Translations under genes and position numbers: made by a program
In this document: positions 32,789-45,112 of the stretch, in pieces
How positions within the stretch are numbered: position 1 is the stretch's first letter
How the letters are laid out: every line of letters starts with the position of its first letter
Notes under the pieces: generated by a model
What the model was told of the DNA's origin: nothing
Databases searched by the model: none
What the model saw: only the letters and a program-made list of their open reading frames with translations
NCBI GenBank assembly: GCA_031310005.1
Contig: CM062384.1
Location: 2,418,001-2,482,000, forward strand
Reading direction: 5' to 3'
Length of the DNA stretch: 64,000 bases
From: Dactylellina haptotyla
Lineage: Eukaryota; Ascomycota; Orbiliomycetes; Orbiliales; Orbiliaceae

Positions 32789-34269
32789 ATGAGATTAATC
32801 GGTCTTTTCGTAGCTGCTCTTGCAGCCCTTCCAGAAGTCGTCGAGTGCGCGGCTGGACGAGTTCATCACGCCAAAGATGGCTCTGTCATCGGAACTACGG
32901 CGGGGCGCCCAACTATCTTGCCCAAGCCATTGACCACCGGCAAGCAATTCATCAAATCCGAGCGCCGAAAGCGGACTTGCTTCGTTGATGCTCTCGGTAA
33001 CGGACAAGACGATGGACCTCAGATTCTCGCTGCTGCGCATGAGTGCAATGGCAATGGAACTGTCGCATTGCTCTCTCCTCTATACACCATTGCTACTCCT
33101 CTCGATTTGACATTCCTGAACGGAATCGATTTCGATATCCAGGGTACTTTGAAGTTCACTCCCGATACCGACTTTTGGCAAGCGAACAGCTTCAAATATA
33201 CTTTCCAAAATTCTTCGGCTTTCTGGCAATTCGGTGGTTACGACGTCCATATCTTTGGATCCGGCAAAGGTACCATTGATGGATCCGGCCAAGTTTGGTA
33301 CGATCTTTATGCTCAGGATCCTCTCATTCTTCGCCCTATCCTTATCGCCTACAACGGCCTACACCAGGCTACCGTCAGTGGCCTGAAGCTCAGATACAGT
33401 CCGCAATGGTATCAGGTCGTTATTGACAGCTCTGATGTCATCTTCGACGACATTGATATCTTCGGTGGATCCGTCAGCAAGAACACCGCCAAGAACACCG
33501 ACGGATGGGATACCTGTAAGTCTATAAAGCTCACATTTTTATTGCCCGTTTATAACCGTCAAAGACTAACGGAAGATTCTAGACCGTTCGGACAACATTG
33601 TTATCCAAAACTCCCATATCGATAACGGAGACGACTGTGTCTCTTTCAAGCCAAACTCCACTAGCGTTGTCGTTCAGGGTCTTTTCTGCAATGGATCCCA
33701 CGGTATTTCCGTCGGATCTCTCGGACAGTACTACAAGGTCTACGACTTGGTTGAGGATGTCTACGTCTACAACATCACCATGATCAATGCTTCTGACATG
33801 GCAAGAATCAAGGTCTGGCCTGGTGTTCAGAGCGCTCTCAGCGTTGATCTCCAGGGTGGCGGTGGTATCGGTTTGGTCAACAACATCACCTACGATACCA
33901 TGCAAATCTCCAACGTTGACTACGGTATCGAACTCACTCAATGCTACGGTCAGAAGAACTTGACTCTTTGCAACGAGTTTCCTTCGACTCTCACCATCCA
34001 GAACGTCATGTTCAAGAACATGTTCGGAACTGCCAGCAAGAAGTACGATCCTACTGTTGGTACTTTGGTCTGCAGCAGCCCAGATGTAAGTTTGTCCCTA
34101 CACCATTGCCAATATACGTGTTGCGCCTTGAACCATACTAACTTTAATTCTTTAGGTTTGCCACAACATCTACGCCCAGAACATCAACGTCGTCCCACCA
34201 AGCGGCAAGGCACCAAAGTATACTTGCACAAACATCGACCGAACCCTTCTCAACATCCCTTGCGTTTAA
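32789..34269 (+). CDS. Exopolygalacturonase (GH28)
   Basis: Secreted pectinase that hydrolyses galacturonic-acid chains. Exons 32789..33515, 33583..34085 and 34156..34269 give 447 residues. Signal peptide [20 protein letters not shown], then the right-handed beta-helix. Active-site motifs in order: NTDGWD (236-241, Asp238), GDDCVSFK (258-265, Asp259 and Asp260), [11 protein letters not shown] (280-290, His282) and ARIKVW (near 320). The long [22 protein letters not shown] stretch and the RIKVWPG variant fit the exo-acting subgroup more than endo-enzymes. Cysteines near the C-terminus (CVCHN, YTCTN, IPCV) look like disulfides. It carries several N-glycosylation sequons. It is likely glucose-repressed, given the upstream CreA-type cluster. 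Confidence 0.95.
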
Positions 34270-34577
34270 ATAGTGATACGAGAATAGTATAATATTATAC
34301 CCGCATAAAAGCGAAATTTGTATATTGCATTTCAGGCATCATGTATGACTAAGTCATTAATCAATAATGAAATAATGTTAAATGCACAACAAACAAATCA
34401 TTGGTGCGCGCAAGTGATAAAGTAACATTTGGTGTTTGGTATATTCACAGATGAACTAAAAAAAATGTCTGTAGTATATACGGGTATCTGTTTTGGGTAT
34501 CTCTTTTTGCTCATAATACAATCCCTGGGTATCTCCTCCTATTCCTATAGTATATACTCCTATAGTATATTTACATC
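34270..34577. other. Convergent 3' spacer
   Basis: AT-rich, with a short direct repeat of the unit TCCTATAGTATAT at about 34541-34570. It contains the 3' ends of the polygalacturonase and carboxypeptidase transcripts. Confidence 0.5.
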
Positions 34578-36052
34578 CTAAAAAGCGCCAACGAGTGCCT
34601 GGAGACCCTGGAAGGCCTCATCACCACTTGGGGCGATCTGAGCTGGTGGCAGAACGAAGCCGTTTCTTCCGGTATCCCGCAACTCGACAGAGTACGAATG
34701 CACGATCTTCAGGGCGCCATAAGTGTAGTCAGTCGAGTCGCCAGTGGTTGGGTAGATCGTGGTGCACGATGGGCCGTAGTCAAACTTGGTACCGTATGGC
34801 TTCTGCATGGCGGCCTCCCAAACTATATTCGAGATTCGTAAGCATCAAGATAGTCCAGAGAACTCGGAAACCCGTGTTTGTTTCACTTACCCTTCATCAC
34901 CCGCATGTGCTCAGCTTCATCTGGTGCAGGAGTGTCGCAGGTATAGCCCCACGGCGACATGATCAACTGCGAATAGGAGTGGTAGTCGATGAACAGCTTG
35001 ACTCCCACGGTGCTGACCAGGTTCTTGAGGAATGCGGAGAGCCCCTTAAACTCCTCGGTATTGCCAGCGGAGGTACCTTTGTAGTCCTCGGCGCACTTGT
35101 TAGTAGACGCTCCACCGGAGAGGTTCCACTTGTAGTCCCAGTTTCTGTTGATGTCGGTGCCGACGCAGCCGCTGCCACCGGGGCTCAGACGGTTTTTTCT
35201 CCACATGCGGTTGTTTTCCTGACTGTATATGAACCCGTCCGGGTTGACTACGGGGAAGATAAAGTAGTCGTAGTTGTCGGTCATGGAGGACAGGGTCACG
35301 GTGGCATTGCTGCCGGTGCCCTTGAGGAGATTGTATGCGAAGTACTCGGTCACCTTGGAGGTGATCCACTCACGGGCGTGTACGTTCCCGTGGAGGACGA
35401 TGGCCTCCTTGCCCTTCTGCTTGCCCCAGATGTGGATACCAGTAATTGGTTTCCCGTTGGTAGACTTGCCGGAGGTCACGATTTCGGCGTGACCCGGGAA
35501 AGAAGCAACCAGGGAATCAAGGTATTTCAGGTGCTGCTCGTATGGGTGATAGGCGGTGAACCAGTTTGGGTCAGGACCTAACATATGATAGTCATATTAG
35601 AATACTAAGTTCAGTGCTTGTACCTGCATATTGCATATGCTCGTTAGGGTGTTTTATCGATATCGCGTACCATCTTGCGCACTGAATTTGGTCTTGGCCA
35701 ACGCTTCAGCGCTAATCCGGGATTCTTCTTCAATCGCGGTTCCAAGATCGGCATGCATGAGATGGGTCTTCAAGCCTGCTTTGAGTGCGAGTCGATCGAA
35801 TTCGGCCTGCACGCTAACCGGAATAGCAACATCGACATGGCTGCCAACTTTGTAGCCGTGGGTCCAAGTGTCCAGATGCAGATTGTCGACAAGACCCTTT
35901 GCAAAGGCTACATCCTTTTCGGTAAGGGTTTCAAGCCGGACGACTCTAGTTCCCTTGTGAGAAACGGTCTCAATGCCGTAGGAGACGGGCGACGCGGCAG
36001 CAGCGCCAGCGAAAGCAAGAATAGCCAAGATCTGCTTCTTAGAGAAATGCAT
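34578..36052 (-). CDS. Secreted metallocarboxypeptidase A (M14A)
   Basis: Zinc exopeptidase that removes C-terminal residues. Exons 36052..35671, 35577..34891 and 34822..34578 give 437 residues. It has a signal peptide (KKQILAILAFAGAAAAS), then an activation peptide of about 100 residues (Propep_M14-like, HLDTWTHG, VDVAIPVSVQAEF) and the catalytic domain from about residue 130. Zinc ligands are His194 and Glu197 in HGNVHAREW, and the later His in DYHSYSQ. Substrate-binding NPDG/NRMWRKNR and the catalytic Glu of SVELRDTGRNGF are present. A TATA-like TATAAAG lies about 120 bp upstream (36169-36175). It is likely involved in extracellular protein digestion alongside the M43 protease. Confidence 0.94.
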
Positions 36053-38771
36053 GTTTGGCGGGATAAATGTCGCAGCGACAAATTGTATTGAAAGAGGGGT
36101 TATCTCTTAATCTTCCAGTAACATAACTGCGAAGTGAGCGGTTTCGCACGGAGGGGCGAAAAGGGATTCTTTATAGCCTTACTCCACAGGCTTCTTATAG
36201 CTCTACAGAGTCGATGGCGATCATTTTGTCTGGCCAAAGCCGACGAAAAATCCAGGATGCTCTGGTCACTGGGGCCTGGCGAAGATGTTTCCCGATAACA
36301 TCAGGTGCTCCGGTCGGAAGAGGGAAGCTGCAGGGTGTCGCCGGTGCCGAAGCATCATTTGATGTGCGCCTTGGCCTCGGGCGTGCTTCGTATATGCCGG
36401 AAGAGGGAAGTTGTAAATGTTACTGTGCATTTCATGTTCCCGGCCCGTGAAAGCATATGCGCATCGTGAGCAACATATCCCCTATAGACGAGAAGGTTCG
36501 AAACCACTTTTACCGGGTGCCAATAGAGATCTACTATGTACCACCAACAGACGGAAAGTATCAATGGTGTGGTCACGGGATAAACGTGATTTGATAAGAT
36601 ACGAGTAGGTAGGATACTAGCAAGCGGGTTTCACCATTACAGACTTCCCGATTACAGGTTATCTAAGGTTGTGTCCGAAATCTAGAGGGAAATACTTGTT
36701 TAAAGTTGATGGATGTTAAATACTTACTGCGGGGATGTCGCTGTGAAGGCGGGTTTCCTTGTTCCGTCTACCTGCCCAAACCAGGCTAAGTATGCAGGGC
36801 AAGCCACTAACGACATATTGGTGCAGGTGCAGCGGTAGATTGCCGGGATGGCTGAAGGAAAGGCAGCCACTTAGCGCAACCCCGCTTGGAAACGATCGAC
36901 CTTTCGAAACGTTCTAACGAGATCGCGATAAGATGTTCATATATCTGCAGTGGTATTGCAGGTGGCTTACTCTCCACAGTTGTATCCTTTGTGTTGAGAA
37001 TTGAGGAATGCGCGCGGTCTCGAAGGCCAATGCAATGCTACGCTAGCGAGTTCTCGTCAAGCTAAATTATAAAAGGTGCAGATGGATCCATCGAAAAAAT
37101 CTCCTCAAATCTACGGACTCGATTCCAACATGCATTGGTTAGTGGGCAAATTCGAAGACCTTATCCAAGCTTGCGAAGAGTCCGACCGCAAGGCCTATCG
37201 GGTAGTAAATCCGTCGAAATTTAATCGCCTATTGATAGGCTGAAATCTATGTCTAAGCTTGGAAGACCGCACTTTCCGCTTTAATAGCGGATCCACAATT
37301 GGTACCTCTCCACCCAAAATGTGACGATATCACATCACATATTGGAATACTGGAAATTTCACGCGACCTCAAAAGACGGCTCGGGGTATCTATTCAGTCC
37401 ACCGATGCCTTGGAAAATTGATGTATACGAAAGCGCCCCGGTTTTTCAAATTGATAGTCACAAGTCACATTTCCAAGCTGCATCCAAGATGAAATTATCC
37501 AAAATTCCGACACACCGCCAGGGTAAACCCGGTTGGGAAGCTGACAACATTCGGTCGACGATTGATCAAGAAAGCTTGGGCCTGTCTCCCAAGGCTTCCA
37601 AGTCCTCTTTCCGCCGTCTCCGTTCGACAATTGTCTTCTGATCCATGGAATATACACAGTCCTTCCGAAAGAAGCTCAAGTCTGACGACATTTCTGCAGC
37701 CTTTATCAATGACGTTACTAGCATTGCGACACTCGGAACTTCCTATTTTGACATCACCTCAAACGCCCATACTCAACAATATAACCCCCACCTGAGCATA
37801 GTCTTGATAAATTGTATCCTCTGTCAATTATCAAAAAGAAATGAGCTTTGCGAATTGCAGTCTCTTAGTGATAACCATCGTAAAATCAGGCCACTCGACT
37901 AAGCCGAAACATGCGGCGAGCTTCAAAGTTACCAGATTTTAGCGCCATTTAAACTGATGGTCTAGTCCCGAAAACGCATATGGATTATCACCCAATCGGA
38001 ATACCAAAAGACAATCACCATACATTATAACCCTATGCATATGTACGCACACAACTCATCGATTAGATCGGTTTTCAGAAATCCTATCACACATATCCGC
38101 ACGCCAGAAACTCTAAGCACATGCAATCATCTTTCCTCTCAACTTGCTTTTCTGCGCGGGGTGACCAAATGTGATTTTTAGCCAATCTATTTGCTAATAT
38201 GGTCTGATGTAGGTGGCAATCTCACGACAATGTCGCCTGAAGGGATTATAGACATAGGATCCTAATCGAGTTAAGTAATTACTCTCCAGATCCGCTTGGT
38301 TATTACCTAACGTAATAGGGTAGTACAGAACGCAAATCCGGAAACTCGATTACCTCAATCGTAGTTAGACGCCTTGCCGTCGGGCCAGTAGGCTGCAGGC
38401 CAATTTTTCAAAATAAAGTTAATTAAATTTGATAAGTTATACGGATCAGACTCCAAATTTGGGGACTCGAATATATCCCCAGAGCAATTTCACCTCGCAA
38501 TCTTGCGAGCACAATAGGAGCCCCATAATGCGTGCAAATATCCTGTAGCCCGATATAATATGCACGCTCTTTGCAAACTAGCATTTAACATCGGGAAAGA
38601 TAAAAAAGAACCACGGGGGCACAATTTCTGCCAGTTTCCGTCAGTTGTGTGGCAGCTCGCTGTCAATCAAACATTCTACATCTACCAGTCGCTCAAACAT
38701 GCACTTAAAAAGCCTATTTTTTGATGTTTGGAATGATTATTTACTTCCGGCAGTGGTTTGTATCAAAACAT
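36053..38771. other. Intergenic
   Basis: No supported gene. Frames at 36214..36450 and 37321..37902 (several overlapping) have no domain. The zone 38240-38460 is AT-rich. Confidence 0.5.
36169..36175 (-). promoter_or_regulatory. TATA-like element of the carboxypeptidase gene
   Basis: Minus-strand TATAAAG about 120 bp upstream of the ATG at 36052; assignment by motif and position only. Confidence 0.4.
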
Positions 38772-38843
38772 GGCCTACTGGCCCAATGGCAAGGCGTCTG
38801 ACTACGAATCAGGAGATTGCAGGTTCGATCCCTGCGTAGGTCA
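38772..38843 (+). tRNA. tRNA-Arg (anticodon ACG)
   Basis: Full cloverleaf without an intron. The acceptor stem is GGCCTAC with GTAGGTC plus discriminator A. The A-box reads TGGCCCAATGG. The anticodon stem-loop has loop CTACGAA, anticodon ACG. The T-arm is GCAGG-TTCGATC-CCTGC, a standard B-box. A T-run (about 38852-38858, TTTTTTT) nine bases downstream is a Pol III terminator. In eukaryotes A34 of this tRNA is modified to inosine, which reads CGU/CGC/CGA. Confidence 0.95.
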
Positions 38844-39383
38844 TCCAGAATCTTTTTTTGCATCTTTCTCCTTCTCCTTTCTGTTGAAGGAGCAAAAATC
38901 ACGGAGCTAGACATGCTAATCGAAAAATCAAACGGTTGAACATCGACAACACTTTTTTCCGTCGGTGATGTTAAAATTTTGGGTAAGACAGTCTCGTAAC
39001 CAGACTTGGAGGTGGGACTAACGTGGGACTATGAAGAACGAGGGGTTTTATTGCAGCTTTAGCTGTAGAATAGGAATTTCAAGTTTTAAAGGCATAAACT
39101 TGATATTTTATTCGGAGGGTTTTTGGAGTTTAGATGTGCGAAAACGTAGAATAAATCCGAATTTTATGAATAGAAACTTCCAATATTTAGATACATAGCT
39201 TTCTAATAGAATATTCAAATAACATACATGAACAAAGCATCAAATATTTTAAGCGTTACAGACGGAATAAACATCCAACCAAAACCAATTCAAACCTGAC
39301 GACTCCCCAATGACCACCCAAACGAAACCTTCCCAGATAAACACATATGCATGCAAATACAATTTGTCGCAGACCAGAGAAAC
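38844..39383. other. Intergenic; P450 3' untranslated region
   Basis: Beyond the T-run the sequence is AT-rich and holds only short frames. The right half is the probable 3' untranslated region of the P450 fusion gene. Confidence 0.5.
38852..38858 (+). terminator. Pol III T-run terminator of tRNA-Arg
   Basis: Run of seven T directly downstream of the tRNA, the usual RNA polymerase III stop. Confidence 0.8.
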
Positions 39384-42300
39384 TTAAGCAAAGACATCAG
39401 TAGCAAAGCGCTCCTTTCCAAGATTCTCAAACCACTCCTCCACAGCCTCTTCCCCAAGATTCTTACCCATCTTCCTCGCACCGTCTTTATAAATTTTCTT
39501 GCACATGTCCTTGACGCTCTTTCCGACCTCCTTGCTACCACAGACGAACACTTTACCACTATTCTCAAACAGCTTGACCGCATCCTCACGATCATTCCAG
39601 AGCCTATCTTGAACGTGCTTGCATCCCTCACTCTGCTCTGGCGCTTGGCTGTACGCAAACCGGACATCCACAGCGCCGATCTCAGCCCATTTCTTGAACT
39701 CTTCAGGGTACAAAGAGTCCTTCTCGGGATGCTTACATCCGAAGAAGAGCATGGCGGGTGCCAGCTCTCTTCCAGCGGACTTCTGCGCCGCACGTTCCAT
39801 GATGAAACCACGGAACGGGGCAAGACCGGATCCCGCAGCGACCATGATGAGTGGAACGCTGGCAATGTCCAAAGGCAAGCTAAAGCCGCCATGGGAATTG
39901 CGGATCGATACTTGCACTTTATCACCTGCCTCGAGCGATGAGAGGTAGTTAGACGCAACACCGAGGTGCTTGCGCTCTGAGTCTGCGAGCGAGGGCTTGT
40001 TGAGAACGCTGTAGGTGAGCGTGCAGGATTCAGGGTTGGAGAGTGGAGAGGAAGAGATGGAGTACTGGCGGATTCTCATGGGTGGGAGCATGCCAAGGTA
40101 CTCGCCAATTGGGACCTGGATCTTGGGGTATTTTTCGAGGAAGTCGAGTGCGGAGAGACGAGGTTGGGTGATTTCCCTGGAGAATCGATCCGCGTCATTG
40201 GCGAGAGCGAGGATATCCTTCTTGAGATCCTCGTCGTCACAGCAGTCGGCGATAGCGTTAAGATCGCGCTTTGTAGCTGGCTGGGATAATTCTACGTATG
40301 AAGACAGGAGATCACCAGCGGAGATGATAGTGTCGGTTGGGAGGGTAGTTGGCATCTCGGTAGTAATCTTGAGAGCTGCATCCCATGGCAATGAGAATCG
40401 TCTCATGGCTCTCTTGACCGCAGATTCCTGATTAGTTGGAAGAACGGCGAGGTAATCACCTGGCTTGTAGGAGTACTCGCTGGGCAGGTTGATTTCGAGA
40501 TGGCGCTTCTCCGGAACATCCTCAGTGGTAAGACGCTTGTTCTCAACAACGACGCCAGTCTTGAGATTCTGGCCCAAAACAGTTGGGCGGTTCTCGACAA
40601 GGACCTTGACGGCGAGTCCGGACTTAGCTGGAGACTTGGACTTGGCAGCGTCACCGAGAGAAGGCCAGAAAGTGCCGTCAACCCAGTTTCCAAAGTCAGA
40701 GAACATGTCGCCAGCTGCAGCATCTGCCTCACCTCTCTCGCAGAGTCGCTCACCTCCAAGTTTCCCAAGCATCTCGTCAACTTGTTTTGGAACACGTTGA
40801 TAAGTAGTAGCCCAGTCGTGGTGACCACAGCCAAAGACGGTGAACTTGACATCCTTGGCCTCCTCTCCGCTGCAGGACTTGATCCACTCACAGAAATGAG
40901 CAGCATTGTCTGGCGGTTGACCCTCAAAACTAGCAGTGATTATGACAACCGGCCCATCTTTAGGCAAGTTATTAGTCGCACCATCCAAGGAGTCAACCTT
41001 AGCCTTGAACCCATGAGTGGAAGCATCGGCGGCCAACCGATTGGCGAAGGCTTCGCAGGTACCGGTATTACTACCGTAAAAGATGTACATAGGCTGCTTA
41101 GTGCCATCATCTTCATCACCCCTTTCGCCGTCCTTCAGACCGGCCTGGGTGACATCAACCCCAGCAGCGTGGCCGCCTCCCAAATTCTGCTGCAGACTAA
41201 TTGGTGTCATACCATGTCTCAATCTAGCCTTCATGTAGAAGTCCTTTGGTTTGATGGTGAGATTCTGCTTGATGGCAAGCTGGTAGCTCGAGTCCGCCAT
41301 GTAGAAATCAAAGTTCTGGAACAAGACGGCGAGAACCAAAAGCATCTCTTGCCAAGCGAATGGGCGGCCGATGCAGGCTCTGACACCATTACCGAATGGC
41401 TTCCAGGCATTTGGCGGGAGCTTGTTGAACTCTTCGTCGAGCATGCGCTCCGGCTTGAATTCGTCGGCATCTTGCCCGTAGATGTTCGGGTCCTGGTGCA
41501 TCTTCTTGATCAACAGGATCATACTCTGGTCTTTGCCGACCTTGTACTGGCCGTTGAGGAGAACTGGATCTTCATGGTTGTCGAATGGGTGCGGGCGGAC
41601 GTTGATGACGGGGATTGGAGAACTCAGTCGCAGGGTTTCACGGAGTACAGCGGCGGTATATTTGAGCTTAGGGAGGTGCTCGAGACTGATTGGGTCTCGT
41701 CCGCAGACTGTGTCGATTTCCTCCTGGATCTTCTTATATGTTGACGGGTTCTTGAGAAGATTGTGCATGGTAAACGCGAGTGTACCGGAGGTAGTCTCGT
41801 GACCCGCAATCAAGAAGGTGATCATGTTGTTGACAATCGATTGGTCGGAGAGACCCTTTCCGGTTTGGGGGTCCTTGCCATTGATCATGGCATTCAACAA
41901 ATCCTTCTTGTCGGTGGGATTCTCTCTTCTCTCCTTGAGGAGGTCCAAGGCAACTTGCTTCATAAAATCGATATCCTTGAAGTAGGACTCGCTCGCAGAG
42001 GTAGGGATCCTGTTCATTGCTGGTAATCGTCGACCGCGGTTTCCAGACTCGATGAGGAAATTGACCATAGCGTCAACGAATGGATGCTGGTGCTCGGTGT
42101 AGAAGGAATTGAAGCGACCACCCATAGCGCAGAGAGCAATAGTATCGAGCGTCAGACGGGTGAAATCGTCAGAAGCGTCAATAGCAGTACCGGTTGGCAG
42201 CCGAGCCCATTTTAGAGCCAATTGGTTCGCCATGTCAACCATTTCTAAGAATAGTTAGCAGGCGTAAAATTAAACAAGTAAACTTAGGAGTGCGCACCAT

Positions 42301-42854
42301 CAAACATATCGCGAATGCTGAGTGGACCGAAAGCTGGGATGAGGATTCTATGGGCGATACCCCAGTTCTCTTCACCGGTGTAACCAGTGAACAAACCGTC
42401 ACCGACACCATTTCGGACTTGCTCGAGACCACCGGCAACCTGTTTCGCGAATCGCTTTTCGTCGCAAGCCTCGTTGATTAACTCGTGCGAGCTAAGAACC
42501 AAGTTCTCACGACCACCGAGCTTCAGTGTGTAAATAGGCCCTAGAAAAATTAGTATAAGAATCAGAAAGATATTTTAGATCCTACTCACCATATTGGTCG
42601 GCGAATCCTTCTATCGTTTTCAACGGGGTGACAAAGTCCATGTCAAAGATGTTTCCAACAATTGGCAATCCAGGAGGACCCGGAATGGGCTTCAATTGCT
42701 TCTTCTGTTTCGAGACGGGACATTCAGCGCCTGCTGGTGCATCTTTGGCAAACGGGCAGGTGGCGGGCTGTTGCTTCGATTGAGCGAAGGATGGGAGCCA
42801 GCTATAACCACCGCCATTTTCTTGCGAGTGAACAGGGCACTGTTCTGCGGACAT
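39384..42854 (-). CDS. CYP505: CYP505-type cytochrome P450-NADPH reductase fusion (fatty-acid hydroxylase)
   Basis: Self-sufficient P450 of the P450foxy/BM3 class that hydroxylates fatty acids near the omega end. Exons 42854..42590, 42540..42298 and 42244..39384 give 1122 residues. The heme domain has the PPGLPIVGN start, I-helix AGHETTSG (about 316-323), ExxR as ETLR (about 372-375) and the heme loop FGNGVRACIG with the ligand Cys at about 460. The reductase part has the FMN motif FYGSNTGT (about 558), the FAD motif RQYSISSSP (about 880) and the NADPH-binding GSGLAPFRGF, and ends in a Trp-containing tail (VEEWFENLGKERFATDVFA). There is no signal anchor, so it is probably cytosolic. Residues 1-60 form an N-terminal extension with three Cys-Pro pairs (QCPVH, TCPFA, ECPVS). 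Confidence 0.96.
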
Positions 42855-45112
42855 TGCGGTGTTTTTTTTATCTATAAATTATAAGATGTGAAGGTGTTAT
42901 GGGGTAATATGTAGATTTAACAAGCAGCGTTGAAAGTCGATATTAACTGGTTTATTTCGTTGCGAGTGGTGATGGTCGTATAAAATTGATGAGAGACTGA
43001 AGTATGAGGATAAATCTATTGAGGCGTGGTTATGCTGTGACTTAGGTCGTAAAAATAAGATGCGAAGTTCGTAATTAGAAATGTTGTTATAATTATTTGT
43101 GATAGTGGTGATAATTATAAAATGTAGTGGAGGAATTCGAATACTGCTATGTGTTTAGGTGTTCTTGTTCAAATCTGGAATGTGAATGTGCTGGTTATGA
43201 TTTTGAGTTCGTCATTATCGATGCGAAATCGAAGGATATTTAAGCACTCTGAAGCTAGATGCTAAAGGAACAAGAAACATCCGGAGCTTGGGGGCAAGCT
43301 TGGAAAACCGCGTTCGATGTTTTCAGAATTGCATTCGATTGTCGTAATCCCAACCGGGACAAGGAAGCTGTGAACATTCCTCCTCTTTCGCCCGTTATGC
43401 GCTTTTCCTCTCCGACTTTCGACCTGTTTCTGGCCGGCGGCCGCCCCTCGGCTCGCATGAAAACAACCACCTCCATAAGGCTGCACCCCTGCAAATTTTC
43501 ATAGGACTTAGTGCTTTGTGCTACTATGCAGTTAACTTGCCAGTTTCGTCATACCCTCCCTCGCCCGAGCCAATGGGGCAGCAACCGACTCAACCGAGCT
43601 TTCGTATTCTCGTTTGTGCAAACAAGCCCCATATCTTCTATGGTTCTGTTTCCGCAAGGCTTGGATTACTAACAAAGTCTTTACGCCGAGACACAATGTC
43701 GGTGCCCTTTTCGTACTGGCCTTTCGTATGAGAAAAGCCCGTCCGAGGTATAGTCTTTGTTTCTGTTGTTTTAAAAAAGCTTGTCCTTTTCGCATATGAT
43801 CGCTCCTGTCGACGCAATGCCGGTCAGAAATTTTTGCCAGCCAAGGGTTCAAAACACACTTCCAACCAATAGGGCACCCCGAATTTGCAAAGTGTCCCCG
43901 TATATTTTTCCTTTCGACATCCTCTCCCAAGAAAAATACGCAAGAGCAGTCGGATCTAATAGCTTCCAGGCACTAAGTATGATCCTCGATTTCCGTTGGC
44001 CACGGCATCCCATCGAGATAATGGGAAATTTGAAGCGGGAAGGGCCCTGCGAGGTGACGATCAATGCCTGCTTCCAACACCTCGACTTCAAGGTTTACCC
44101 ATATCCAACCTGCATTAGTCTGAGGCTCGATAGGTATCGAAGAGAAAGTCGGACCGATCGTACGAGAGAACAATATACTAGAAAAGTCGAAGCCCCGCAT
44201 TTTCTACTCGCTGTATCGTACGGTCGGCAGTTAGGCGACCTATTTGGTCATTACAGCTTTAGGAGGCAGATCAGTATCTACGCTTTCCTCGATCTCGCAA
44301 ATATTTATCGATACGATCTAGCTAACGCTGCCCTGCGTTTCTCTAACCCGGTCTACAGCCAACTAGTTTGATACTCTAAACCCGTAGAATTTCTCGAATA
44401 ATAATTGCGAATAGTCAATCCGAGTCCCGGATTTAACTTGGAGTATAAGTGTTCTACAAGCCATTTCCCTTGATGTACCGAATCAGTCAAGACCGATTTG
44501 ACGAGTATATCATAATTTTCAAACGTGTTCAAATTGTCCCTCGACGTACATTAAACACCCGCAGCTGCAGATAAGACAAACCAGGAAATCGAATGATTAG
44601 AATGACGTATTATCACTGTTTGAAGGAGCGTTACAAGGGAGACGAAGGTGATGTATCGCGGGCGCTGTCCCGATCTGGGATGTGCTGGCGCAAGAAAGAG
44701 TTCTAGATTTCTTGGGGAGGAGTTCGAATGGGGTTCTCGAACCGGGTCGGCTTTTCGGGTTTCCAGACGAATTAAACGCGCACAGCAATGCGATGCGGGT
44801 GCCTAAGTTTAATTTTGGGATGGGAATAAATGCAAAACTTCCCTACGGCTCAGCCGCGTGTCTGCATCTCTAGAAAGACGAATTTTGGACCGTCGGCGTA
44901 ACTAATAATCCCAACTAACACTCGGTTTCTTCGGGCGGCCCGAGTGATACAACATTCCCGGGTGGTCCTCCTTCCGAATCGTATCCTGTTCCAAATTTTG
45001 TTGTGCAACACGAAATAGGAAAGTGACCCGAAGAAAATACAACAACAGACAACACAACGGAGCATTTTCAGCGCTCGAATTCTCCGTCCAGCAAATCCTA
45101 CTAAATACAGAG
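42855..45112. other. Intergenic
   Basis: Promoter of the P450 fusion gene and downstream region of the acidic protein. The longest frame, 43781..44371 (196 codons), begins on a TTG and has no domain; other frames are short and overlap. No further feature seen. Confidence 0.5.

Noticed and set aside
34595-35581. 328-codon plus-strand ORF
   Set aside because: Antisense shadow of the carboxypeptidase A gene.
37321-37902. Overlapping ORFs of 106 and 85 codons
   Set aside because: Not joinable in one frame by a convincing intron and without homology; treated as noncoding.
40500-41744. 414-codon plus-strand ORF
   Set aside because: Antisense to the heme and FMN parts of the P450 fusion; low-complexity translation with no domain.
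43781-44371. 196-codon plus-strand ORF
   Set aside because: Begins on TTG; the nearest ATG gives no domain or signal peptide; probably chance.
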